This document shows, piece after piece, positions 33,884 through 41,785 of a DNA stretch of 64,000 nucleotides. The translations under genes and the position numbers were made by a program. Source of the DNA: an uncultured Lachnospiraceae bacterium (GTDB taxonomy: Bacteria; Bacillota; Clostridia; Lachnospirales; Lachnospiraceae); NCBI GenBank assembly GCA_947564735.1, contig CANOEC010000014.1:30244-94243 (forward strand), written 5' to 3'. A model generated the notes under the pieces. That model searched no databases, had not been told where the DNA came from, and saw only the letters and a list, made by a program, of their open reading frames with translations. Within the stretch, counting starts at the first letter, position 1, and the number at the start of each line of letters is the position of its first letter.

Positions 33884-35757
33884 CTGGTTTTGTGAAAAAT
33901 CCGATACAATTTCTCATTCAGTTCCCGTACCGTATCCAAATCCAGCTTATCGACTTCCCTGTCGTAAGTCATAACGCCGTTTATCTCCGTCTCAACATCG
34001 CTGACCTGTGTATAAATGGCTGCGGAAAGACCTTTTGGCACATTAGGAAAAACTTCTTCCTCGATTAACCTCCGGTATCCTTCAGTCAACGCCTCACCGG
34101 AAGAATAATGCTTATAACCAAATTTCTTGTTACTGAACATGTGTCCGGCAACCGGATAGGCATACCCGCCGTACTCCGTCAATGCCACCACCCGGTCCTG
34201 CGGTGACACAGTAAGCCCCCGCTTGTAATTGTGGATGCTGTACATGTCGCCGCCCTTCTGGTCAAACCAGCCGCAAGCCTGATTGATCAGCCGGCTTTTA
34301 TCAAGTCCGCGCAGCTTCTTTGTCACCCAGCCGGCATCAAACTGCCCCCAGCCTTCCTTAAATGGAATCCACGCCGCAATGCAAGGATGGTTATATAAAT
34401 GCTTCACCATTCCGGTCAGATCGCGACAGTACTGTCTCCTGCCCTCGCGGTCCGCACGCTTGAACCTTCGGTAATTGCTGTCGGACATTTCTCTGGCAAT
34501 GCTGTCGGAAAAATTCGCGATTCCCGCAACAAACGCCATATTATAAGCACCGCCTCCATTGGGCATATCCTGCCACACCATCATGCCAAGTCTGTCGCAG
34601 TGATAATAGAATCTTGGCAGTTCCACCTTAACATGCTTGCGGATTGTATTGTAGCCCATTTCCTTCTGCTTCCTGATATCATAGACCAGCGCATCGTCAC
34701 TGGGCGGCGTCAGCAGGCTTTCCGGCCAGTAGCCCTGATCTAAGAGTCCGTTGAAGAAATACGGCTGATTGTTCAGAAAAAAACGCAACACACCATTTTC
34801 ATCCCTGCCGGTTGAAACCTTCCGCATTCCGAAATAAGAAGTGACTTCATCTTTGCCATAGGAAATTTTCACATCATAGAGAAAAGGATGTTCCGGCGAC
34901 CACGGCAAAAAATTGTCCAGCATAAGCAGGCAGTCCTTGTCCGGCTCTGCCTGCGCCTGCGCTATCATTTTATCATTCTCCATGACAGCTATCTGTATCA
35001 CCTGCTCCGATGTATATGCATCCTTGGTCACACACTGGTCTTTTTCTTTACTGCCTGCCACCCCGGCTCCCTTTTCTAAGGGCTCATCCTGTTCTTTTGC
35101 CGTAACCGTCCTGCCTTCTACAGTCTTCACCCGTATCTTCACCGCGCCATCATCATAGAGCGGCGTGACTTTTATCCAATCAATATATGCTTCCTCCATA
35201 CTCTCCATCCACACAGTCTGCCAGATTCCGCTCTGGGGCGTATAAAAAAGCGAGCTTAAAATTCCCTTTCTCGAAAGTTTCTGCTTTCCTCTCGCATGAG
35301 GACTGTGCTCCGTCATATCCATAACATGAACCGTCAGTACATTTTCCCGTTCCAATACCCCGGTCACATCAAAGGAAAAAGGCAGATACCCTCCCTTGTG
35401 TGCTCCCAGCAGCGTACCATTTAAAAACACCTCACATTCCTGATCGACGGCGCCGAAATGTAACAGTACACGGCTCTTTACAAACCCTTCCGGCAGCCTA
35501 AATATTTTCCGGTAATGCAGATACATTCCCGGATTCAATATCTCCTCCACGCCCGACAAAGCTGTCTCCGGCGAAAACGGAACAAGTATTTTCTGTCGAT
35601 ATTCATGCGGTTCTGCTTCTGCAGAACAATTGATACAGCAGTCCCATTCGCCATTCAGATTAAAATAGCTGTCCCTCACCAGATTCGGTCTTGGATATTC
35701 CTGCCATACCTGTTTACGATTCAATTCTCTTCCCCACCTGCTGAACAATTGTGTCAT
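33880..35757 (-). CDS. GH2 family glycosidase with altered acid/base neighbour
   Basis: This 625-residue enzyme has the GH2 plan: jelly-roll sugar-binding domain (LNGEWDCCINC, GTLLGAHKGGYLPFSFDVT), immunoglobulin-like domain and TIM barrel. The nucleophile Glu is in ALTEYGGYAYP. The acid/base Glu is in IPFKEGWGQFD; relatives usually have Asn before it (FNEGWGQ), here Lys. It could be a beta-galactosidase, beta-glucuronidase or related enzyme. No signal peptide is present. The start at 35757 has GGAG 6 bases upstream, better than the ATG at 35769. The stop overlaps the infC promoter. The divergent MFS transporter may supply its substrate. Confidence 0.88.
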   Translation of the reverse strand: MTQLFSRWGRELNRKQVWQEYPRPNLVRDSYFNLNGEWDCCINCSAEAEPHEYRQKILVPFSPETALSGVEEILNPGMYLHYRKIFRLPEGFVKSRVLLHFGAVDQECEVFLNGTLLGAHKGGYLPFSFDVTGVLERENVLTVHVMDMTEHSPHARGKQKLSRKGILSSLFYTPQSGIWQTVWMESMEEAYIDWIKVTPLYDDGAVKIRVKTVEGRTVTAKEQDEPLEKGAGVAGSKEKDQCVTKDAYTSEQVIQIAVMENDKMIAQAQAEPDKDCLLMLDNFLPWSPEHPFLYDVKISYGKDEVTSYFGMRKVSTGRDENGVLRFFLNNQPYFFNGLLDQGYWPESLLTPPSDDALVYDIRKQKEMGYNTIRKHVKVELPRFYYHCDRLGMMVWQDMPNGGGAYNMAFVAGIANFSDSIAREMSDSNYRRFKRADREGRRQYCRDLTGMVKHLYNHPCIAAWIPFKEGWGQFDAGWVTKKLRGLDKSRLINQACGWFDQKGGDMYSIHNYKRGLTVSPQDRVVALTEYGGYAYPVAGHMFSNKKFGYKHYSSGEALTEGYRRLIEEEVFPNVPKGLSAAIYTQVSDVETEINGVMTYDREVDKLDLDTVRELNEKLYRIFHKTS

Positions 35758-35910
35758 AATCCGCTCCATTTCTAATGACGAGTTTGTGTTTACACCACTT
35801 TATTGCATATAACAACTTACGAATCATTATAGCAGATTCCGGCTTTGATTCCTAGTATTTACGAAAAATCGCAAATGAAACTATATCTTTTCCAAGATTC
35901 CTATGGTACA
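35758..35910. other. Upstream region of the GH2 gene
   Basis: AT-rich sequence between the GH2 start and the 92-bp repeat array. It should contain the GH2 promoter; I could not fix the hexamers with confidence. No gene is seen. Confidence 0.35.
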
Positions 35911-36132
35911 ATAGACGCAAGCTCAGCAGCTTGCGTCACAAGAATTGCAGAGCAATTCTTGCTGAAGTACTGTAAGATTACAGCATCTGTGCCTATGACA
36001 CAATAGACGCAAGCTCAGCAGCTTGCGTCACAAGAATTGCAGAGCAATTCTTGCTGAAGTACTGTAAGATTACAGCATCTGTGCCTATGACACAATAGAC
36101 GCAAGCTCAGCAGCTTGCGTCACAAGAATTGC
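35911..36132 (+). repeat. 92-bp tandem repeat, 2.4 copies, each with three hairpins
   Basis: Copies begin at 35911, 36003 and 36095, an exact 92-base period; the third is cut off at 36132. Each full unit has three stems: GACGCAAGCT/AGCTTGCGTC, CAAGAATTGC/GCAATTCTTG and CTGTAA/TTACAG nested in GCTG/CAGC. The first two copies look identical by eye. The array lies in the 5' region of the MFS gene (start 36186). There are no unique spacers, so it is not a CRISPR. Confidence 0.92.
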
Positions 36133-36185
36133 GAGGCATATACTCTTACACAGCACATATTATCATAACTTATGGGGGACAAACT

Positions 36186-37466
36186 ATGAAGCTTAACTAC
36201 AAGCAAACTATTTTAATCGGCTTGGCATTTCTGTCTATCTCGGCTTTCTGGCAGATGTACGACAATATTATTCCGCTAATCCTAAAAAATTCTTTTCATC
36301 TGGGCGAAACGGTTACCGGCGTCATTATGGCAGCCGACAATGTCTTAGCGCTATTCCTGCTTCCGTTCTTCGGTTCACTTTCCGACAAAACGGACACAAA
36401 AATCGGCAGACGAATGCCATTTATTATTATAGGAACGCTTCTTGCAGATATTTTCCTTCTGATTCTGCCGGCTGCAGACCGCAGCCAGAATCTGCCGCTG
36501 TTCATTATCGTATTGTTTCTGGTGTTGCTTGCCATGGGGTTTTACCGTTCTCCTTCGGTGGCACTGATGCCCGATTTGACGCCGAAACCGTTACGAAGCA
36601 AGGGCAATGCGGTTATCAATCTGATGGGCGCTATCGGTGGCGTCTACTCACTGATTATGATTCGTTTCTTAGTGGGAAGCGGTACGACGCCAAATTATTT
36701 TCCTCTATTTCTATCCATTGCACTGCTGATGCTTGTATGTATTGCCATTCTTTTTATAACCATCAAGGAGAAAAAAATTGCGGCAAAGATGGAACCCGAA
36801 ACCTCATCTGAACCTGAAGCGGACGCTTCCAGTCCCTCTTCCGGCTCCGCACTCGCGCCGGATGTAAAAAGAAGCCTCGTATTCATGCTGCTTTCCATCG
36901 CGCTGTGGTTTATCGCCTACAATGCAGTCACCACCGCCTTCTCCCGCTACGCGACACATGTCTGGGGTATGGAAAACGGCGGTTATGCAAACTGTCTGAT
37001 GGTAGCGACGGTTGCCGCAATCATCAGCTATATTCCAATCGGCGCACTTTCCAGCCATATCGGACGAAAGAAAACTATCCTGATTGGCGTAGTCATGTTA
37101 GCTTTCTGTTATCTGTGCGCTTCTTTTTACAACAGCTATCATGTATCAATGAATATCTTTTTCGGTATCATCGGTTTTGCATGGGCGGCAATCAACGTCA
37201 ACTCCTTCCCGATGGTCGTAGAGATTGCGTCCGCAGGAGACGTTGGTAAATATACCGGTTACTACTACACGTTTTCCATGGCGGCGCAGGTATTTACCCC
37301 CATCCTCTCGGGATATCTGTTAGAGCATGTCTCTTACCGGACGCTCTTCCCGTATTCCGTGTTCTTCTCCGTTCTTGCTTTCTTTACAATGCTCATGGTA
37401 AAGCACGGTGATTCCAAGCCGCAGAAGAAGGGCAGTATGTTGGAGAATTTCGACGTGGATGACTAA
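36186..37466 (+). CDS. MFS transporter, SLC45/GPH-like sugar transporter
   Basis: This 426-residue protein has 12 hydrophobic segments. The loop between segments 2 and 3 reads GSLSDKTDTKIGRRMPFIII, the pattern of SLC45/GPH-type sugar:cation symporters, and a matching ALSSHIGRKKTIL lies in the second half. A low-complexity Glu/Ser/Pro linker separates the halves. The start at 36186 follows GGGGG by 7 bases; the open frame extends upstream into the repeat. The divergent GH2 gene suggests import of a glycoside. Confidence 0.85.
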   Translation: MKLNYKQTILIGLAFLSISAFWQMYDNIIPLILKNSFHLGETVTGVIMAADNVLALFLLPFFGSLSDKTDTKIGRRMPFIIIGTLLADIFLLILPAADRSQNLPLFIIVLFLVLLAMGFYRSPSVALMPDLTPKPLRSKGNAVINLMGAIGGVYSLIMIRFLVGSGTTPNYFPLFLSIALLMLVCIAILFITIKEKKIAAKMEPETSSEPEADASSPSSGSALAPDVKRSLVFMLLSIALWFIAYNAVTTAFSRYATHVWGMENGGYANCLMVATVAAIISYIPIGALSSHIGRKKTILIGVVMLAFCYLCASFYNSYHVSMNIFFGIIGFAWAAINVNSFPMVVEIASAGDVGKYTGYYYTFSMAAQVFTPILSGYLLEHVSYRTLFPYSVFFSVLAFFTMLMVKHGDSKPQKKGSMLENFDVDD

Positions 37467-37538
37467 ATGAGGGATAGAACACGGAACAGAATAATGCGGC
37501 ATCAATAGAAACCGATCCAAAATATATTCCGGCATATT

Positions 37539-37574
37539 GAAAGGGAGATGATAATCTGACATCATCTCCCTTTC
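37539..37574. terminator. Perfect 14-bp hairpin between convergent genes
   Basis: GAAAGGGAGATGAT (37539-37552) and its exact complement (37561-37574) surround an 8-base loop. It lies between the convergent MFS and secreted-protein genes and probably terminates both. U-tracts are short. Confidence 0.7.
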
Positions 37575-37617
37575 TGCCACTCTCACACCCACACCTGCTG
37601 GCTGTTATTTCTATAAG

Positions 37618-38220
37618 CTATTTCTTGATAAAGCAATAGATTCCGACAGAATCCATTTTAACTGTAACCGTATTGTTGGAAATGCCAAGTACCTCTACTT
37701 CCTGCCACTCACCCTTTACAGACTTGTAAACAGAAACGGAATCTCCTTCCTGAATACCTGCTACATAAAAACCAACTTCTGCATCATTGAAGTTTACACC
37801 GGGCGCCGCAATATCAATGACATTCAACACCGTTCCGCCTACAGCCTGTGCCTGTGAAAGCGCATAAGCAGTTGTACCGGACTGAACCGGGTTCAATGTA
37901 AATGTTGCATTGCTGGCTGCTCCGTTCACAACGCAGCTTCCGCCCTGTGCGATGGGCGCTGCCTCCGGAAGACCGGGTGTCTCAATGACTGCATTGGAAA
38001 CATACTCTGCTACCGTCTTGCCATAAGCAGCTGCATCTGCCTCCACTTTGGGAACTGCAGGAGCCTGCGGCGCAACATATACCGGTGCAGGTGCAGGTGT
38101 TGCAACTACCGCATCTTCAATTTCCGGTACTACCACATAAGAGCTCGGACTTCCCGCCGCACTTACTGTCATGGAAGCTGCCAATGCCAGTGTACATGTT
38201 AATGCTACAAATTTCTTCAT
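37618..38220 (-). CDS. Secreted protein of unknown function
   Basis: This 200-residue protein has a clear signal peptide (MKKFVALTCTLALAASMTVS, cleavage near SAAG). A Pro/Ala/Val-rich spacer follows (about residues 40-60). The C-terminal part is beta-rich (GVNFNDAEVGFYVAGIQEGD, then SVGIYCFIKK). No lipobox or sortase signal is seen, so it is probably released or wall-associated by charge. GGAGG-like sequence precedes the ATG. It lies downstream of the sortase-like lipoprotein and LCP genes on the same strand and may be part of their system. Confidence 0.75.
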   Translation of the reverse strand: MKKFVALTCTLALAASMTVSAAGSPSSYVVVPEIEDAVVATPAPAPVYVAPQAPAVPKVEADAAAYGKTVAEYVSNAVIETPGLPEAAPIAQGGSCVVNGAASNATFTLNPVQSGTTAYALSQAQAVGGTVLNVIDIAAPGVNFNDAEVGFYVAGIQEGDSVSVYKSVKGEWQEVEVLGISNNTVTVKMDSVGIYCFIKK

Positions 38221-38273
38221 TTTCTTTCCTCCTTATTTTTTAGCAAACGTGGGTTTATATTAACACTAATGTG

Positions 38274-38990
38274 CTAATATTCATATACTGTTCTCTGTAT
38301 CTGTCCAGCCGCATCTTTGACTAAGATTGCCGTCACCACATACTGGCTGTCCTCATCTCCGGGAACATCCGTCACAAACGTAAGCAGGAAGTGATAAGGA
38401 GTAATCTCCTCCCATCCTTCCCTGTACTGTCCGTTTTCATGCGCCGCTTTCTGCATATCCTGTATATACTGTTCACAGCCTCGATAATCAACCAGATTAT
38501 AATCACGGAGAATACTGTGCTTTTCCTCTGTGTGGCAAGCAATCACTTCATAAGTCAGCACATTTCCCGGCAGATAAAGGTATACCTGCCCGTTTTTCTC
38601 AAAAAAGCTTTCGTTCTGGAACTTTGCAAGCCCGGACAGCATTGCCTCTTCCCCTGTGCTCTTCCCATGAACAATCGTGTTAAAATCACACATATTCATA
38701 AGATTTGCCATCTCCGTATAAAGACTGCCGCTTTCGCTTTCCTGCTTTTCCCAATCATGATTCTCATAGAATGTATCACTTTCTGCACTCTGGAGCACCG
38801 GAAAATCAACAGCCGCCCCCGGCACATAAACCCATGCAAAAACTTCGGGGTTTGTTTCCGTTAACACCTCAAAATCAATCCGTCCTCTCGTCGCCGTCTG
38901 TTCTTTAGCCGTCTTTGTCACGCCGCATCCACTGACTGCGACCGCCACCATCATCATGACTGCAAACACTTTCAGCCTGCTCTTTTTCAC
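38274..38990 (-). CDS. Sortase-B-like lipoprotein lacking catalytic residues
   Basis: This 238-residue protein has a lipoprotein signal (KVFAVMMMVAVAVSGC) and a class B sortase fold pattern: NPEVFAWVYVPGAAVDFPVL, then FNTIVHGKS where sortases have IYGHN, and LLTFVTDV where they have LTLSTC. The active His, Cys and Arg positions read Lys (about 110), Asp (about 208) and Gln (about 216). It should therefore bind rather than join peptides. The start is GTG at 38990, with GAGGAG upstream; the ATG at 39008 would overlap the LCP gene. Confidence 0.82.
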   Translation of the reverse strand: MKKSRLKVFAVMMMVAVAVSGCGVTKTAKEQTATRGRIDFEVLTETNPEVFAWVYVPGAAVDFPVLQSAESDTFYENHDWEKQESESGSLYTEMANLMNMCDFNTIVHGKSTGEEAMLSGLAKFQNESFFEKNGQVYLYLPGNVLTYEVIACHTEEKHSILRDYNLVDYRGCEQYIQDMQKAAHENGQYREGWEEITPYHFLLTFVTDVPGDEDSQYVVTAILVKDAAGQIQRTVYEY

Positions 38991-38994
38991 CGCT

Positions 38995-39981
38995 TCACTC
39001 CTCTTCATAAAATATATCCAGAATCATTTCCGTTAATTTTTCCTCATCCACATAGAACTCCTCATATTCCTCTCCCATTTTCGTTTCACCCGGCAGGGAA
39101 TAGAATTGTATATTTTCCATATCATAGTCTTTCACCATCATTAGCAGCATCAGAATCCGATCCGTAGCAAGGTTCGTATACACATGCTCACCGCACTCTT
39201 TATATAAATGATAGGGAAACAGCCAGTCCTCCCGCATCTTACCTTTGGACGCTTCGAGAAACCCCTGCAAAAACTGTATGTCTCTTTGCAGCCGCCTGTC
39301 CGCCGATGCATATGATGTACAATCTCTGTATTTAACATACCAGAAAGCCTGATTATCCGTCAGTCGCAGTTCCTTCCCCTGCACAAACTCAGAATCCGCT
39401 TCCGGAAGGTTTTCCAACACCGTCACACAAACGCCGCCCACCGCATGGTTCATCTGCTCAACGACCCTCATATCGACAGCCACATGCCCGTGAACCGGGA
39501 TTCCCATCATCAGACGCTGTACCGCCTCCATCTGCAAAACACTGCCTTGTTCCTTGTCCTGTCCAAAACCATGCTGCAACGCAAGCTGTGCCTGCTCGCG
39601 CACAAGATAAACACCGTCTTCATTATAAAAATCAATGTCCACCATACTGTTTCTGTTCAGACTGATGATACGGATAAGATTCTCCTGCGGATTCAACACA
39701 CATAAAAAATTGGCATCCGCTTCCCCCTCCAGCATTTTCCCGTCCGGCGTATCCGTGTACGTGCCAATTGTCTCTCTGTCCTTATCCCATGTATAAACTC
39801 CCATCACAAGAAATGTAAGAAGTTCCTCATTATATTGGTATGTCTTATCCTTGTATGTGATTGTTTTTTCAAAATCATCTCCCGCTTTTGATATGTATAG
39901 TCTCTTTTTTTCTATTACGAAGATACTGGTTAAGCTAAGAAATAATAATATTAAACCAACTAAAACTTTCCGTTTTTTCAT
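38995..39981 (-). CDS. LytR-CpsA-Psr (LCP) family protein
   Basis: This 328-residue membrane-anchored extracellular protein has one N-terminal hydrophobic segment and the LCP core: GEADANFLCVLNPQENLIR, SLNRNSMVDI (usually RDT), WYVKYRDCT and ADRRLQRDIQFL. LCP enzymes transfer glycopolymers from lipid carriers to the wall, and some hydrolyse pyrophosphate. Asn replaces the Asp of the RDT motif, so activity may differ. It is the first gene of a unit with the sortase-like lipoprotein. A palindrome lies inside its promoter. Confidence 0.82.
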   Translation of the reverse strand: MKKRKVLVGLILLFLSLTSIFVIEKKRLYISKAGDDFEKTITYKDKTYQYNEELLTFLVMGVYTWDKDRETIGTYTDTPDGKMLEGEADANFLCVLNPQENLIRIISLNRNSMVDIDFYNEDGVYLVREQAQLALQHGFGQDKEQGSVLQMEAVQRLMMGIPVHGHVAVDMRVVEQMNHAVGGVCVTVLENLPEADSEFVQGKELRLTDNQAFWYVKYRDCTSYASADRRLQRDIQFLQGFLEASKGKMREDWLFPYHLYKECGEHVYTNLATDRILMLLMMVKDYDMENIQFYSLPGETKMGEEYEEFYVDEEKLTEMILDIFYEEE

Positions 39982-40017
39982 GTTTTATTTCTCCATTTCC
40001 CCATTCCCAGCATACTT

Positions 40018-40046
40018 ATTTTAGAGTTTATAACTCTATTTGTCAA
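40018..40046 (-). promoter_or_regulatory. Promoter of the LCP gene with palindromic operator in the spacer
   Basis: On the minus strand TTGACA (40041-40046), a 17-base spacer and TAAAAT (40018-40023) form a good sigma-A promoter. TAGAGTT (40022-40028) and AACTCTA (40032-40038) make a perfect palindrome inside the spacer. The divergent XRE regulator at 40092 is the obvious candidate to bind it. Confidence 0.75.
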
Positions 40047-40091
40047 TAGTCCACGCATTTTTATTTATACTAATTGTAAGAGGAATAATAT

Positions 40092-40316
40092 ATGAAATAC
40101 AATGAGCGCATACGTGAAATCAGAGAGGAACATTCTTTGACCCAGCAAAAGATTGCCAATCTACTAAACATCGGTCAGCGTACCTACGCCGATTATGAGA
40201 GCGGCAAAACACGGATTCCTGTTGACAGCCTGCTGATTCTTGCCAGATTCTACAATGTTTCCCTAGACTATATTACAGGCGCAAGCAATGTCAAAACAAA
40301 ATATCCACAAAAATAG
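40092..40316 (+). CDS. XRE family helix-turn-helix regulator
   Basis: This 74-residue protein is one Cro/CI-type domain: IREIREEHSLTQQKIANLLN, then IGQRTYADYESGKTRIPVDS, then LARFYNVSLDYITGAS. AGAGGA lies 9 bases before the ATG. It has no sensor domain. It is divergent from the LCP gene, whose promoter holds a palindrome, so it likely represses that promoter and perhaps its own. Confidence 0.92.
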   Translation: MKYNERIREIREEHSLTQQKIANLLNIGQRTYADYESGKTRIPVDSLLILARFYNVSLDYITGASNVKTKYPQK

Positions 40317-40358
40317 GCGGCAGCATCTACACTTCTTAAATGCTACCGCCTATTTTTT
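40313..40358. terminator. Bidirectional terminator between the XRE and lipoprotein genes
   Basis: ATAGGCGGCAGCAT (40313-40326) pairs with ATGCTACCGCCTAT (40340-40353) with one mismatch. T-runs follow on both strands. It serves the convergent XRE and lipoprotein genes. Confidence 0.88.
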
Positions 40359-40417
40359 ATGTTTCTTTATCTTTTCTTCTCTATCGATACCACTCAAAAC
40401 GCTATTTATGCAACCAT

Positions 40418-41200
40418 CTACTGCACCCGTATCGTCGCTGCACTTGCCTCATATTCTTCCATGTAATCATAGTCACTGGTCTGCGAATAGGTAATCGCAT
40501 AAGTTTTATCCGCATTAATAATATAGGCAAGCTGTGTGATGTTAATACTTTCCACCTGATAATGACATTTAATGCGGAATGCCGGATAACCGCTGACCTT
40601 GATGCTCTCAAAGCTGTCTATGCCAACTTCCACTCCGTCCCCGTACACCTGCCGCAGACTTTCCTGCGTCTGTTCCCTAAAGGCATCCTCATCCAGCAGC
40701 TGTAATGCCATATCCTGCTCCATGACCGCATAAGAAATCGTGGATGCATCAAGGGGATAACGTTCCTTTATGTACATGCCGGATACCTCTTCCGACTCTG
40801 CAAACCCTTCCGGCAAATCAAATGTACAGCCTCTGGTGGCATGCTTAGGCTCTACCACCGACGTATCCAGATGATTTTCCTTAAGCAGCTGCGCCGTCAG
40901 CTCCCTTCGCGTCTCCTCATCTATCTCCATCTGGGCTCTGCCCGCATTCGTCTCATCCGGCGCCACCGCCACATCTTGAAGTGAAATCTGTCCGTTCTCG
41001 TCTGTGCTCTCTACATCCGTTGAAGCTCCATCCGCTGCCGTACTCTGCCCGCCCGCTGTCGGTTCCGCGCTGCTTTGCATTTCTGCACTCGCCTGTACCG
41101 CATCCTTCTGCCCACATCCGCCTGCCGCAAAAAGCAGGTATCCCGACAAAGCTAACGCTGTCAGCCAACTGAAACTGATAGTTCTCATTTTTCTTTTCAA
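40418..41200 (-). CDS. Lipoprotein of unknown function
   Basis: This 260-residue lipoprotein has a basic start, a hydrophobic core and the lipobox-like AAGGC (about residue 29). A Ser/Thr/Glu/Asp-rich linker (about residues 35-90) follows, then a domain from TFDLPEGFAESEEVSGMYIK to the end. The pattern LPEGF...YI...D...YAV resembles PsbP-like or similar extracellular modules, but I cannot assign it. The start is taken as TTG at 41200, with GAGAGG about 8 bases upstream; an ATG four codons later is possible. Confidence 0.75.
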   Translation of the reverse strand: MKRKMRTISFSWLTALALSGYLLFAAGGCGQKDAVQASAEMQSSAEPTAGGQSTAADGASTDVESTDENGQISLQDVAVAPDETNAGRAQMEIDEETRRELTAQLLKENHLDTSVVEPKHATRGCTFDLPEGFAESEEVSGMYIKERYPLDASTISYAVMEQDMALQLLDEDAFREQTQESLRQVYGDGVEVGIDSFESIKVSGYPAFRIKCHYQVESINITQLAYIINADKTYAITYSQTSDYDYMEEYEASAATIRVQ

Positions 41201-41334
41201 TCTATGTACCTCTCTTACTAATCTCCATTCCGGAGCATTTGCGCGGTATGGAATACTACTTTACCAACGCAAAACACGAATCCCCGACCGCAGACATGAC
41301 ATGCTCGTGTCATGCCCCAATCTCAGAAAGTGCA

Positions 41335-41357
41335 CGGAAGAACCTGCGGTTCTTCCG
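41335..41357 (-). terminator. Hairpin downstream of the DUF1540 gene
   Basis: CGGAAGAACC (41335-41344) and GGTTCTTCCG (41348-41357) form a perfect 10-bp stem with a three-base loop. A second small hairpin (CATGACA/TGTCATG, 41295-41314) lies beyond it. There is no long U-tract. Confidence 0.6.
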
Positions 41358-41410
41358 CTCTTTGTAGAAATTTCTTATTACATAAAAATCGTCGCTCTCT
41401 GTGTCCCATT

Positions 41411-41728
41411 TTACTGTGCTTCTTGAAACGTAGCGCACTCCGTCCCATAACAATTACATGCGCCACCACCCTTGATATCCACATGCTCCGCATGGCACTT
41501 ATAATTACTATTATACATACATTTAACCGCTTCGCAATCAATACTGATTGTCCTGCAGGGATGCTCCAGCGAACTGGTATAAGAGCCTTCTTTTCTCTGT
41601 GCAAAGCTCTCGCAGCAGGTATCGTTACAGCAATCCGCATGGGTACCGCCTACCATGATATCACCTTTGCAGCAGCATTTATCCTTGTTGTAAGAACAGT
41701 TGTCAACTCCACATTTTAATTCAGCCAT
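41411..41728 (-). CDS. Cysteine-rich protein with two DUF1540 modules
   Basis: This 105-residue protein has two copies of a Cys-rich module. The first includes CGVDNCSYNKDKCCCKGDIM, and the second CEAVKCMYNSNYKCHAEHV and CNCYGTECATF. About 16 cysteines in all suggest metal binding. DUF1540 proteins are common in Clostridia, and some are linked to sporulation, but their function is unknown. The ATG at 41728 is chosen because GGAGG lies 5 bases upstream. Confidence 0.88.
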   Translation of the reverse strand: MAELKCGVDNCSYNKDKCCCKGDIMVGGTHADCCNDTCCESFAQRKEGSYTSSLEHPCRTISIDCEAVKCMYNSNYKCHAEHVDIKGGGACNCYGTECATFQEAQ

Positions 41729-41785
41729 CATAACCTCCATTCTCGTCCGGTTCGCAAATTTGCCGGACGACTCTCTGATATAAGG

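Noticed and set aside
35911-36132. CRISPR array
   Set aside because: The 92-base units are contiguous with no unique spacers and no cas genes nearby.
37539-37574. Riboswitch or structured ncRNA at the 14-bp hairpin
   Set aside because: It is a single perfect stem between convergent genes and is best explained as a terminator.
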